DNA from: Geosiphon pyriformis
Lineage: Eukaryota > Glomeromycota > Glomeromycetes > Archaeosporales > Geosiphonaceae
Direction: 5' to 3'
Assembly (NCBI GenBank): GCA_016748015.1
Contig: JAAOMT010000480.1
Coordinates: 63,356 to 127,355, forward strand
Length of the DNA: 64,000 nt
In this document: piece after piece, positions 46,380 through 57,949 of the stretch
Position numbering within the stretch: position 1 is the stretch's first letter
Layout of the letters: the number at the start of each line of letters is the position of its first letter
Made by a program: the position numbers and the translations under genes
The notes under the pieces: model-generated
Database searches by the model: none
The model's input: the letters and a program-made list of their open reading frames with translations, nothing else
Told to the model about the DNA's origin: nothing

Positions 46380-47765
46380 CAATTTCTTGAAAAATGTTTA
46401 GTTAATTTACAGTAATAATATATAAATGGGCCATGATTTTGCTGTCTTTAATAAAATAATTGCTAAGACTGATTAAAATGGAATTCAAATCTGAATTTTT
46501 GAGATTATTGATTTTTTTTAACTGTTTGGGCTAAGAATTCCAGTAACTGGACAAAATTGGCTGTAAGTTTATCTATTAATTGTTTATTAGAATCTTAGAT
46601 TTGGGCAGTAAAAGAGATAGCAGTTATTTGAAAAACAGAAGCCAAAATAAAAGCAGAAATAAAAACTAAAAATGTTGATCCCAAGTGTATTTTTTTGATT
46701 GTTTTCAATTTTTTGTGCAAGTTTAATGGCCATATCTATTATGAGATTATTTTTTAGAGCCAAGAAAGACCAAAAAGCATATAAAAAATCAGTTTTTAAT
46801 TCTTTTATAAAAAAGTGAATCTTTTGTTTTTTTGTCTAATTTTTTCCAAAATCTACTTATTTAATTAATTTTTTGATTGCTTTAGTGTATTCAATTATAA
46901 TTTTATTAGAACCTTAGGTTTTTTTTTAGTTTCATGTATTACATAGATATTAAAATTGGGGTTCTGAATTTGGTTTTAATTAGGTAGTAAAAAAAAAATT
47001 TGTTTCTTCAATATTGATTGGTATTTATCTAATAATTTTTTGAAAAGTATTAACATTAGTTTTTTATAAAAACCAGATAGCAAAAGAGTCTTAAAGATAA
47101 CTACCAACGATTTGGAACTTGTATTCATTATCATATTTGGTTGTAACAGTTTTCTTAAAGTCATCTAATTATTTAATTAAATCTTGTATATTGTTTCTAA
47201 ATAATAATAATAAAGTATTGTTTTTTTGCTCTAAAGCAGTTTATATATCTTGAAAAGTGGCCAGAATGTTTGTTTGCATGGAGTTAACAGTTATTGATTC
47301 AAAAGTAGCTGTTTAAGTATAATGCTTTAATTTACTTGAAAAAAGATCAAAAATAAAAATGGTTTAATAACTTTTTTTTTCTGTTTCAAAGAAAGTTTTA
47401 GCTAACTAATAAGCAGCAATTCAGATGTAAATTTGGTGATTCAGATATTCAAAATTAAGAAACTGTTGTTTAAAGATTGTTGAATATAAAAGCTGATTAA
47501 TATTGTTGTTTCTTTCTTTAAAAGTTTTTTCAAAGTAAATTTAATCAAAAAAATAGATTGTATAAGCTGTATAAATTTTAGCTAATGGCTCATTCAAGAA
47601 CCAGTTTTAAAAATTTTGGAATTATCTACTAAATTGTTCTTCAACAAAAAAGCAGATCAAGCAGAAAAACAGAAAATTGAGTTCAATAAAGTTTAGATTG
47701 TTTTTGTTGTATGTTATAAAATATTTTTCTGTTTGTTATAACAGATATAAATAATTACTTATACA
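46380..47765 (-). pseudogene. gag remnant of B2
   Basis: Aligns with B3 gag on the opposite strand. The readable piece 47164-46976 (KLLQPNMIMNTSSKSLVVIF) matches B1 1909-2127. The knuckle region at about 46390-46340 is lost. No intact frame. Confidence 0.75.
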
Positions 47766-47814
47766 ATAAAGAACAAAATAAATTTTGACAATCTTATAAA
47801 AAACACTACTTTTA

Positions 47815-48139
47815 TGTTATGGATTGAAATAATAAACTAATAAATAACAAAAAAAAACAGGATTGTAAAGTGATAGAATTAATAAAAGAGAATTCAACTT
47901 TAAAAAGTGAATTGAATAAGTATAGATTCAATATGCAAGATCAGTCTTATAAAATATCTTAGTTGTTATTTTTTTTAAAAAATAACTAAGAGATTTAAAA
48001 GTAAAAGAATAATTTATACTGTTAATAAATAATAATACACTAATATAATTCTATGTTTTATATTAGCACTCTTAGAATTTAATATTAGGTATCAAATATA
48101 CTCTTTAGTTATGTTTTATTAATAATCTTCAAATATTAC
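47815..48139 (-). repeat. 5' LTR of B2, part 1
   Basis: Plus-strand sequence begins TGTTATGG and follows the reversed family B LTR until TTAC (48136-48139), where B3 starts. The other part is at 55867-56228. Confidence 0.85.
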
Positions 48140-48231
48140 TATTATGATTGAAACTCACACTTTTTATTAGTTATTACATGTATTAGCCACTGATATTATA
48201 TGATTAACTACTCTATTTTTAGATATAATTA

Positions 48232-48327
48232 TTGACCTAATCAATGACTTGACTGTTGATTTAATTATTAACCTGATTATTGACCTGATTAATGATCTAA
48301 CTATTGACCTAATTATTAATCTAATCA
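48232..48327 (+). repeat. 12-bp minisatellite in the B3 5' LTR (8 units)
   Basis: Eight successive 12-mers of the TTGACCTAATCA type, ending 18 bp before the TATA box. Confidence 0.85.
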
Positions 48328-48345
48328 TTAACCACTTTTGATAAC

Positions 48346-48353
48346 TATATAAG
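48346..48353 (+). promoter_or_regulatory. TATA box of B3 LTR promoter
   Basis: TATATAAG, conserved in position in family B LTRs (for example 734-740 and 8483-8489), between the minisatellite and the presumed transcript start. Confidence 0.6.
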
Positions 48354-48870
48354 CAATGAATCTCTTAGCTATAGAAAAACATGTCAGAAATCAAGGAAAT
48401 AAAATAAATAAAATAACAACTTTTATTTCAATTTTTCTCTTATTGCTAATTTCTCTTTTCTTATTTTCAAGTATCTAAACATTTTGGAATAAAATATTAC
48501 TTGTTGGTTATTCTCTATCTTTTTCTGAAACATGTAATTGTAGTATTTGAAGATTATTGAATAAAATGTAATTAAAGAGTACATTTAATACTTAATATTG
48601 AATTCTAAAAGCACTAATATGAGACATAAAATTATACCAGTATGTAATTATTTGTTAACAGTATGGACTATTTCTCTATCTTCAAATTTTCTGGTTATTT
48701 TTTAAAAAGTATAATGACTGAGATATTTTATAAGACTGATTTTGTATATTGAATCTATACTCATTTAATTCACTCTTTGAAGTTGAATTCTTTTTGATTT
48801 TTTTTATCACTCTACAATCTTGTTTTCTTTGCTATCCATTAGCTTGTTACTCCAACTTGTAACATAAAAG

Positions 48871-48880
48871 TGGTGCTCTC
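48871..48880 (+). other. Primer binding site of B3
   Basis: TGGTGCTCTC, 6 nt after the LTR, the same word as in family A. Confidence 0.65.
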
Positions 48881-48917
48881 TGTGAAATTGTCAAAATTCA
48901 TTTTTGTTTTTTATTGT

Positions 48918-50335
48918 ATGGGTGATTATTCATACTTGCCACAACAATCAGAAAAATACTTTGAAGCACACAACAAAAACAACCTAGACTTTATTGAACT
49001 TAATCCTTTGCTCTTCTGCTTGATTTGCTTTTCCATTGAAGAACAATTCAGTAAACAATTTCAAGACTTTTGGAACTGGTTTTTAAATGAACATTCAGCT
49101 GACATCTACACAGCCTATACAATCTATTACTTTAATTTGGCTTATTTTGAAAACAACTTTGAAAAAAACAACAGCACTATTAATCAGCTTTTATATTCCA
49201 CAATCTTTGAACAACAGCCTCCTGATTCTGAATATTTAAATTACCAAATTCACATTTGGATTGCTGCTTATTAGCTAGCTAAAACACTCTTTGAAACAGA
49301 AGAAGAAAGCTATCAAACTGCTTCTGTTTTTAATTTTTTTTCAAGTAAATTAAAACATTTTACACAAACAGCTATTCCTGAACCAATAACTAATGATCTT
49401 ATGTAACAAAACATTTTGATTGCTCTCCAAAACATACAAACTGCTTTAGAATGAAGAAACAATACTCCATTATTTTTATTTAGAAATGATACATAAAATC
49501 CAATTGAATGATTAGATGATTTTAAAAGAACAGCCACTACCAATTAATATAATACTGAGTATAAATTCCAAATCATTGGTGGCTACTTTTAAGGCTCTTT
49601 TGCTACTTGGTTCTCACAAAAAACTGATGTTAGTGCTCACCAAAAAATCATTAGATGGGCACTAACAAATACTGGAGAAAAAAACACTTCTTTTACAATT
49701 CAGTTTGAAACTAAATTTAAAACTCCTATTTTAATATCCAAATAACACATAAAATTAGAAAAAAAAACTCAAGGTTTTGGTAAAGTTGTAACTAAGTATG
49801 CCAAAACAATCAAAAAATTAATCAAGTAAGTAAACTCTGAAAGGAACTGGATAAAAAAACAAAAGATTTATTCTTTTACAAAAAGATTGAGAATTGATCT
49901 TTTCTATGTTTTTTGGCTTCTTTTGGCTCTAAAAGACAATCCCATGATGAATATGGCCATTGAACTTGCCCAGAGAATAGAAAACAATCAAAAAATGCAC
50001 TTAGAATTCACACTTTTAGTTTTTGCTTCTGCTTTTCAAATAGCCACTATCTCTTTTGCTGCCCAAACTCAAAACTCAAATAAACAGTTAATAGATAGAC
50101 TCACAGCTAATTTTGCCCAGTTACTGAAACCCTTAACCCAAACAGTCAGAGAGAATCAACAACTCCAAAAACCCAGATTTGAACTCTGTTTTAATCAACT
50201 CCAGCAATCTTTTTATTAAAGGCAACAAAATTGTGGCCCACTTGTATATTATCACTGTGAATTAACTGAACATTTCTCCAGAGATTGCAACAATTCTTCC
50301 CTGCTTCCTCCAGCTCTCAGAAACAATGACAATTA
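48918..50335 (+). pseudogene. gag of B3
   Basis: Starts at ATG 48918 (M-G-D-Y-S-Y-L-P-Q-Q); the frame also reads back through the PBS from a GTG at 48870, but no ATG lies there. Open to 49274, then stops (49272, about 49405, 49450, 49496, 49512) in the same frame to about 49590, and again open at 49887-50219 in that frame. The core has FTKRLRIDLFYVFWLLLALK, and the C-terminus a Gln-rich stretch with YYHCELTEHFSRDC at about 50240-50290, a zinc knuckle whose first Cys is missing (a Cys to Tyr change is likely). Inactive by nonsense codons. Confidence 0.85.
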
Positions 50336-51905
50336 AAACAACAGAACCATCAACAACAATGTCTTCAATCAAAGATCCAATCATGCCAACATTAATTTCT
50401 TTGGAGAGGATCTCTTAGTTGAAGCCATTGTTTATTAGCCTTTAAATTAATAGGTGCATTTCCAAAGGGTAAGAGTGCAAACCAACCAGAAAAAAACTCT
50501 TTTTATGCTTTTAATCTAATTAACAATAATCATAACATGGATAAATTAGCAATTAACACTTTTGAATCAACAAAAAAGAAAAAGAAAGCCAAGATTGATT
50601 TCATTTTGGATCTAAATAAAACATTCATATCAACTACTAAAAACAATAAACCACCAAAGACTAAAGTTTTTAAGAATTTTCCAAAGTTAAAACCACCAGA
50701 AATAGTACAAAAATTTGGTTCTTATTCTGTTGTCAAAGATTTCATAAAAACTCCAGCTCATATTACTTTTGGCCAGCTAATGACCCATTTACAATTCAGA
50801 AAAAACCTTTGCAAATCTTTGATTTCAAAGAAAAAGACACCAAAAACCAACAAGTATTTTTGCCAAGCTAAACTTATTGACAACAGCAATGTTACTTCTT
50901 TGATTTACAAAGCCCAAGTGGCTGGCTACTTTATTAATCTGATCTTAAACAGTAGATTATTCATTAGTGTTATTGCCAAACATTTCCTTAAAGCAATTGG
51001 CAGAAAAATTGATAAACTCTTAACTAGACCAATAACCAATATACATGGCAACAAAAAAAAAGGGTTTGGTATAGCCAAAGCTATTTCTGTTTACATTAAT
51101 AATATTAGCATTGAAATTGACATAGAAGTATCTAAAACAAAAGAGTACACCATAATTTTTGGCAATAAGTGACTTAAAAAAGCCAAAGCACTACTTAACT
51201 ATGAACTTTGTGAGCTAATCATCAGATGTGGTAAGAAGCCTATTGTGGTTAAATACCATTATTAGACAACTCCTCTAGTATCCAAGCAGAGTCAAAAAGA
51301 TGAGCAATCAAATGAATTAGATAATAATAAAAGTAATAAAAAAAAAGATCAAGAAGAACAAAAGAAAACTGTTGAACTTGTCTATACTATCTTTATCAGC
51401 AATAACAAGCCACTAGATAATATCAAAGTTAACAGAGAAAAATTTATGGTAAATGGCAAGCTAATTTGCTGGTTCTACTATAATATTCTTAGAAGAATTT
51501 TTGATAGAAAACCTGGCAAGAAAGCCAAATACAGCTATTGGTAGCATAATTCTTGTGTCAAGTGCTGGTACAATAAATCTTTGTATTTTCCTAGTGATGA
51601 ATACAAGTCTTGCCTGATCTATTACAAAGATTGGGAGCCAATTAGTTTAATACCTAGAGAAAAACTAAGAAAAGTACAAAAATTCTTTGTGAATAAACCA
51701 CCTGAAATTCAATTACTTACAATAAAACAAAAAAAACTCTTTTCTAAAAAAAGAAAAGTAGATATTAAAAATCTGTTGGCTAAAAATAGCCCAGTTATTT
51801 CAAAAAAAAATAATACTCTTGGACAAACTCATGTGATACAACACATCATTACTACCAAAGAAACTCATTCTATCTATTTAAAGCCTTATCAATTCAATTA
51901 ACACA
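50336..51905 (+). pseudogene. Protease and Cys-rich segment of B3
   Basis: 50537-51172 is open and holds the protease: AGYFINLILNSRLFISVIAKHF, with Asn for the catalytic Asp and Arg for Gly. The next part, through a few stops, is a Lys/Asp-rich linker, then L-I-C-W-F-Y-Y and YSYW with a C-V-K-C-W pair and Y-K-S-C (about 51460-51620), a probable zinc-binding segment. 51581-51901 (PREKLRKVQKFF, LAKNSPVISKKNN) leads into RT. The place of the Cys-rich part, between protease and RT, is the same as in family A. Confidence 0.75.
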
Positions 51906-53282
51906 ATAATGAATTCATCAAGAAAGAAATAACATGAATGAAAAACCTTGGATTTATACAAAAAACCAAAAGTGAATAGGTTTTTCCAATTGTAGTAATA
52001 TCTAAGAAAGGTGGAACCTTATGCTTTTGTGTCAACTACTGCCAATTAAATGTTATCATTATAAGAGACATATATCCACTTCCCAAAATTGATGCAATAT
52101 TAGATAAATTCAATAGTGCTGCTTTTTTCTCAACTATTAACTTAATTGCTGGATTCTGGCAAATAAAAATGGATCCAGAAAGTAGAAAAAAAACTGCTTT
52201 CATTATCAAGTATGGTATCTACGAATTTATAGTCATGTTTTTAGTCTTACCAATGCTCTTTCCACTTTTCAATGCCTAATAAACAAAGTGTTTGAATCAG
52301 TAAAAAAAAACTTTGTTCTGGTTTATTTAGACGACATAATAATATAATCAAAAACCTGAAATGAATACCTTGAACATTTGCAAAAGATTTTTGATCTCCT
52401 TAGAAATGCTGGCTTTAAGATAAATCCAATCAAATCTTTTTTTGGATGACAACTCATCTAGTTTCTTGGTTATTTTATTACAAAAGATGGAATTTTCCCT
52501 AATCCAACCAAAGTTGAAAAAGTCCAAAACATTAGACAACTCATAAATGTTTCTGAACTATGCTTTTTCTTTGGTTTGGCTTCTTATTATCACAAATTTA
52601 TTAAGGATTTTTCCAAAATCGCCTTTTCTTTTAATCAGCTACTCAAGAAAAATGTCAATTATTATTGGAGTATTCATCAATAAAAAACTTTTAAAACTCT
52701 AAAGGAAAAACTTGTTACTAAACTAATTCTTAAGCAACCTAATCTGAACCAATCTTTTATTTTCTATACTAATACATCTGGCTATGGACTTGGTACTGTT
52801 CTTTCACAGAAAGATGAAAATAGCAAAAAACATGTCATAACATATGCTAATAGATTTTTTACACCAGCAGAAGAACTATTCAATTATTGAACAAGAATAT
52901 TTAGCAGTAGTTTGGGCTACTAGTTACTAGAATCAATATCTTTTTGGTGTGAAATTTCTAGTTGTAACAGATTATCAAGCCTTGGTTTGGCTATGCAATA
53001 AAAAGAAGCTAGAACACAAATGAATAACTCATTAGATACTCTATTTGGATGAATTTGACTATAATATTCAACACTGCAAAGAAGCAAATCATCAAAACAC
53101 TGATGCTCTCTTTAGATTTACCATCCAGTAATAATACAATCTTTCAAACCAAACCAACCTAATTATTAGTAACTCCTTTACAAACAAACATGATAATAGA
53201 CTTGGATAACTATTCTGTCTTAATGGAATTTTTGGATAAAGAACAATACCCACCAGAATACACTTGACAGCAAAGAGAACAT
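51906..53282 (+). pseudogene. Reverse transcriptase and RNase H of B3
   Basis: RT: VVISKKGGTLCFCVNY at about 51990, PLPKIDAILDKF, STINLIAGFWQIKMDP, a frameshift at about 52235, then V-Y-L-D-D at about 52319-52335 with the YLDD box intact. RNase H remains at about 52720-52960 (NTSGYGLGTVLSQKDE, with Asn-Thr-Ser for the usual D-A-S). Several stops and at least one frameshift. Confidence 0.85.
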
Positions 53283-54503
53283 TTGCACAAACAATCAAAT
53301 TTCTATTTGATCCACCAGAACCAATTATATAAAAGAAACAGAAAAAATCCTGACTGCCTCCAGAAAGTTATCAGATTTGAAGAAAGAGAAATTGTAATAT
53401 ACAACATGTACACTAATCTATTAGCTAAACACTTTAAAAAAACAAAAACCATTCAAAAAACTTTAGCTCACTATTATTGGCTTATCTTAAGAAAAGACAT
53501 TGCTGAGTATATTAAAATTTGTAACATTTGCCAAAGAAGAAAAAAATCCAATTGGAAAGAAAATATCCATCCAATCTCTGTTGGCCAACCATTTGACAGA
53601 ATTGGTATAGATATTGTTGGATTCTTAACAATAACTTCTAATAACAATAGATATATTATTACAGCTACCAACTATTTTACAAAGTGGGTAGAAGCAAAAG
53701 TCACTCCAGACCAAATAGCAGTTTTAATAACCAACTTTATTTATGAAGATATCATCTGCTATCATGGCTGTTCTAAAGAACTTTTATTTGATAGAAAAAG
53801 AGCTTTTCTTAGTATACTGGTTGAAGAACTTTGTAAAAAAATGGGAATATATTATAAACTTTTTTCTTTTTATCACTTTTAAACAAATGGCCTAGTAAAA
53901 CATTTCAATAGAATACTATGTAAAACCTTAGCCAAAATCAGTAAAGAAACAAACTTATAGAACAAAGTACTGTCTTCAGCTTTGTTTGCTTATAGAACTG
54001 TGAATTATGACATAACAAGTTATGAACTTTTTTATCTACTCTATAAATACATGGCAATCTTATCAATAGAAATTGACATTAAAACAATACCCTTTAAAGA
54101 AATTACAATAAGAATTTATAAAAACATTTTACAAAGAAGACTTGATATTATTCTTAATTTCTTGATAGAAGCACAAATAATTATCTTTAAAAAGATAAAA
54201 CAATTCCAAGAAAAGCTTAAAAAAAAGAAAACTTATAAAATACTTTCCTTAAGTGTTGGTGACTTAGTATTAGAATACCATTCAAACAAAGACAATGTTT
54301 ATGGTGATAAATTCTCTAACTAATAAAAAGGATCCTTTTTAGTCAACAAAGTTTTAAACAATAATTCTTATATTCTTCAAGATTAATTTAGAACTATCTT
54401 TAATGATTGTTCTGTTCATAGTACATGACTCAAAAAATATCATAAACAACCTAATTGGTTGTCTGTTATGGTAATACCAACTCAAATAATCAGTAAAAAT
54501 TAA
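53283..54503 (+). pseudogene. Integrase of B3
   Basis: Zinc finger H-x-n-H and C-N-I-C (53430-53535), GIDIVGF (first Asp, about 53605), NYFTKWVEAKVTPDQ, then L-L-F-D-R-K-R (position of the second Asp region, changed from S-D-x-G) and a damaged H-P-Q-T segment ending in TAA (53880). The C-terminal part is open at 53982-54323 (MFAYRTVNYDITSYELFYLLY, LSVGDLVLEY). It ends ATC-AGT-AAA-AAT-TAA at 54501-54503, a stop conserved in B1 and B2. Confidence 0.88.
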
Positions 54504-55207
54504 GTATAAATAAATGCACTATTCCCAAAACAGAGATATTTTCAATTGACATAAATAATTATTTTCTGGATCAAAACATTCAAAATGCTTTTTATACTCT
54601 CTATGAGTATTGGATCAAAAACTATCCAAATACAATTCTGATCATTGAAAAACAGACCATCATAACTGATAACAATAGAACACATACTGTTATTAGATTC
54701 AAAAAAACCACTACCAAAAGAGAAAAAATTGGTAGCAAAATGGATAAATATTTGTTGGAAAGTATAACAGCAATTATACTCTCATCTTCCAACACAATTG
54801 GAAAAACACTCCAAGAAATCTTGCCCATAAACAAAAACTTGTCATATAGAAGACAATTAGAACTCTATGGTTGTCTTGGTGAAATCATAAAAGACATGAA
54901 ACTAATGAAGAAAACAACTTCAAAAATACAGGCAAAAATTTTGGGCATTATATAATTAGATGTTCCAAGAGTTTTAACTATTGCTAAAAAAACCAAAACT
55001 CTAATACAAAAATTTGGTCTCTTGAATATAAAACTTATTTTGTCTTAAATATTATATACCTTATCTACAAAAGACTTTAACAAACTAGTTAGTTTTGAGT
55101 TAAACAAGACTCTTCAATTAGATTATCCCATGAATAGCTTGATTTTGCTGAAGCTTAATCTCTTTAGAGAAAATAATATTATGATTAAAATTCATACTTT
55201 TTATTAG
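54503..55207 (+). pseudogene. ORF3 of B3, downstream of integrase, function unknown
   Basis: Opens in the -1 frame exactly at the integrase stop and runs about 150 codons clean (SINKCTIPKTEIFSIDINNY onward) to a TAA at 54953-54955. It then stays in the same frame with one more stop to TAG at 55205-55207, 29-31 nt inside the 3' LTR. The only early in-frame ATG is at 54740. Helical, Lys/Ile/Leu-rich, with EREKIG-like and NKNLSYRRQLELYG segments. No known domain, no hydrophobic helix long enough for a membrane. B1 has the homologous frame. Confidence 0.65.
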
Positions 55208-55862
55208 TTATCATATGTATTAGTTACTAATGTCATATGATTAGCCACCCTATTTTTAGATAGTGATTATTGATTTGATTAATGATCTGACCATTAACTT
55301 AATCATTGACTTAATTGTTAACTTAATAATTGACCATTTTTGATAGCTATATAAGCAATAAATTTCTTAGCTATAGAAAAACATATCAAAAATCAAGGAA
55401 ATCAAATAAATAAAATAACAACTTTTATTTCAATTCTTCTTTTATTACTAATTTCTCTTTTCTTATCTTTAAGTATCTGAACATCTTAGGATAAAAAATT
55501 ACTTGTTGGTTATTCTTTATTTTTTCTGAAATGTATAATTGTAGTATTTAAACATTATTGAATAAAATGTGACTGAAGAGTATATCTAATACCTGATATT
55601 GAATTCTAAGAGCACTGACATGAAACATAGAATTATACTAGTATGTGATCATTTGTTAACAGTATGGACTATCTCTTTATCTTTAGATTTTCTGGTTATC
55701 TTTTGAAAAGTATAGTAATTGAGATATTTTATGAGACTGATCTTGTATATTGAATCTATATTCAATTTACTCTTTAAAATTGAATTCCTTTTGATTTCTT
55801 TTATCACCCTACAATCCTATTCTCTTTTGCTATCTATTAGCTTGTTACTCCAACTTGTAACA
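55177..55862 (+). repeat. 3' LTR of B3
   Basis: 686 bp from TATTATGATTAAAA to ACTTGTAACA, with five minisatellite units, followed by the TSD CTAC. Confidence 0.88.
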
Positions 55863-55866
55863 CTAC

Positions 55867-56228
55867 AATTATATGAGTCAGAAAAAAAGTAAGTAAATAC
55901 CAACAAGTAATCTTTTATCTTAAGATAATTAGATACTTAAAAATAAGAAAAAGAGAATAAATAATAAGAAAAAAATTAAGATAATAGTTGTTATTTTATT
56001 TTTTTTATTTCTTATATTTGATTATTTGCTACATGTTTTTTTATATCTGAAAGACTTATTACTTATATAACTATTAAAAATAGTTAATAATTAGATTAAT
56101 GATTAAGTTAATAATCAGATTATTAATTAAATTAATGATTACTATTTAAAAATAAAATAGTTAATTATATAATATTAGTGGCTAATAAATGTGATAACTA
56201 ATAAAAACTATGGGTTTTAATCATAACA
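55867..56228 (-). repeat. 5' LTR of B2, part 2
   Basis: Continues the reversed LTR from 48139 (AATTATATGAGTCAG onward, as at 41203) to TTTTAATCATAACA, followed by the TSD ATAC at 56229-56232. Confidence 0.85.
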
Positions 56229-56232
56229 ATAC

Positions 56233-57027
56233 AATATTAAACAAAATAAAATAAAAAAAAATAAAAAATAAAAAATTAATATTCTATTAATAGTTATAAT
56301 TAAGAATAATTAATCCAGTATAGTTAAGTGACAAATATTATTAGCATGAATTGCTAATAGAATCAAGAAATAATTATTTTAATTCAATAATAAATTTATT
56401 TAATATTTGGATAATTTTACTTCAAGATATAAAAAATTATCTTTTAAAAAAAGAGATATTTTATGAATATTTATTGTTAACTAATTAAAAACTTGTCTAA
56501 ATCTGTAAATACTTTTCTTATTTTTAATATTATTGCTATATATACATAATTCTTGGTATATAAGATCTTATATATTTTTACTTTTTTTTATGTTATTTTT
56601 TAGAATTGTGTTTATTTTTAAACAATATGCCATAATTTTTTGAAAATATATTATAATTTTTTGAAAATGTGCTTATTTTTTGCAAATATACACATTTTTG
56701 AAAATATGTTTACATATTAAGTACTAGTTTTTTATTGGCTTATTTTTATGATCTGTTTTTTTTATTTTATTTTATTTTATTTTATTTTCTATAAATAATA
56801 TTATTTTTTTCTTTAATATTAAGTTCTATTGAAATTTTTATTTTGAATTAACTTTATTATTTTTTTTTCAATATTGTGTGTTTAATTTTGGTTCTTAGAT
56901 CTTCAAATTAAAAGTTGGTTATTTTTTTTTATTGGTTAACAGTTATTGTTTTCATTTTTAAATGCAATAATATTTCTAAAAGATCCTTAAATATAGCATA
57001 TAGTTAATAGATTGCTTTAATATATAG
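56233..57027. other. AT-rich stretch with a (TTTTA)n run
   Basis: No gene or element seen. A pentanucleotide run of about six TTTTA units lies near 56757-56788, and there is a cluster of short near-repeats of the kind GAAAATATG near 56640-56710. Confidence 0.55.
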
Positions 57028-57394
57028 TTTTATAGTTAAAACCTATATATTTTATTAATTATCACATGTATTAGCTATTGATATCATATAATTAACCACT
57101 TTATTTTTAGATAATAATTGTTAACTTAATCAATGATCTAACTGTTGACTTAATTAATAACTTAATTATTGACTTGATCATTAATCTAATTGTTTACCTG
57201 GTTATTAACTACTTTTAATAGTTATATAAGTAATAAATCTTTTAGTTGTAGAAAAGTATATACAAATTAAAGAAAAAAAAAAAATAAAAATAACAAACTT
57301 TATTTTAGTTTTTTTCTTATTGCTAATTTTTTTTTTATCTTTAAGTATCTGAACATCTTAGAATAAAAAATTACTTGTTGGTATTTATTTACTG
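57028..57394 (+). repeat. Truncated family B LTR
   Basis: First half of an LTR, from TATAGTTAAAACC through seven 12-bp units and the TATATAAG box to TTACTTGTTGGTATT, where similarity ends. Confidence 0.75.
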
Positions 57395-57814
57395 TTACTT
57401 ATAGAAATTTAGAAATTCTTAATAAAAATATAAAATAGCCAATTAGAAATAAACATGATAAAAAAGAAATTTCAAGATTTATCTCAAAAAATTACAGAAT
57501 TTCAGAAATTTCAGATTTTTTTTTAAAGAATTACAAGATTCTGGAAATTTCAAGATTTTTGGCTAAAAAAATTAAAAAAATCTCATATAATATTAATTAT
57601 GTATATATAATAAGTATTAAAAGCAAAAAAAACAGAATCTAGTTCAGAATTAATACCAACAATTCATTAATTATTCCATATTTCTCTCTTCAAAAAATAA
57701 TTTTCTACAACTTAAAACAAAATTAAATTACATATTAATAAAATATCAATTATCACCTAAATCTATATTATCATTGCTTAATTAAGCAATATTAATTATT
57801 TACTTCTTTCTCTC
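57395..57814. other. AT-rich stretch with imperfect GAAATTTCAAGATTT repeats
   Basis: No gene. Between about 57465 and 57560 variants of AAATTTCAGAATTT recur four or five times. The LINE L3 5' UTR follows. Confidence 0.5.
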
Positions 57815-57949
57815 TTACCTCTAAAAATCCTCAAAAAAGCGCATTTTCTGAAAAAGAAGTTTTTTATTTTTTCTTATTAGTTTTTTTTCAACATTTCCTT
57901 AAACAATAACCTTTTCATTGTGGATTTGAAGACTGCTTCGGGCAGTGAT

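Larger units (their letters stand above)
48140..48864 (+). repeat. 5' LTR of B3
   Basis: 725 bp from TATTATGATTG to ACTTGTAACA. It contains eight 12-bp repeat units (48232-48327), a TATA box at 48346-48353 and an AATAAA near 48560 that could direct polyadenylation. Confidence 0.9.
48140..55862 (+). mobile_element. Ty3/gypsy family B element B3, inserted in the B2 LTR
   Basis: LTRs at 48140-48864 and 55177-55862. Target duplication TTAC (48136-48139) and CTAC (55863-55866), differing by one C/T change. It is the best preserved family B copy: gag and ORF3 have long open stretches, though every gene has some stops. Confidence 0.9.
40875..56228 (-). mobile_element. Ty3/gypsy family B element B2, minus strand, interrupted by B3
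   Basis: LTRs at 40875-41561 (3') and 47815-48139 plus 55867-56228 (5', split by B3). The element is flanked by ATAC (40871-40874 and 56229-56232), which proves that the two halves on either side of B3 are one insertion. Internal region 41562-47814, highly decayed. Confidence 0.88.

Noticed and set aside
40875-48139. B2 and B3 as one element with inverted internal halves
   Set aside because: Separate LTR pairs and separate target duplications (ATAC for B2, CTAC/TTAC for B3) show two insertions.
50537-51172. Family B protease region as a host gene
   Set aside because: It is collinear with B1 3097-3650 and lies between gag and RT of the element.
56757-56788. (TTTTA)n run as a telomere- or centromere-like satellite
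   Set aside because: Only about six units; a simple short microsatellite.
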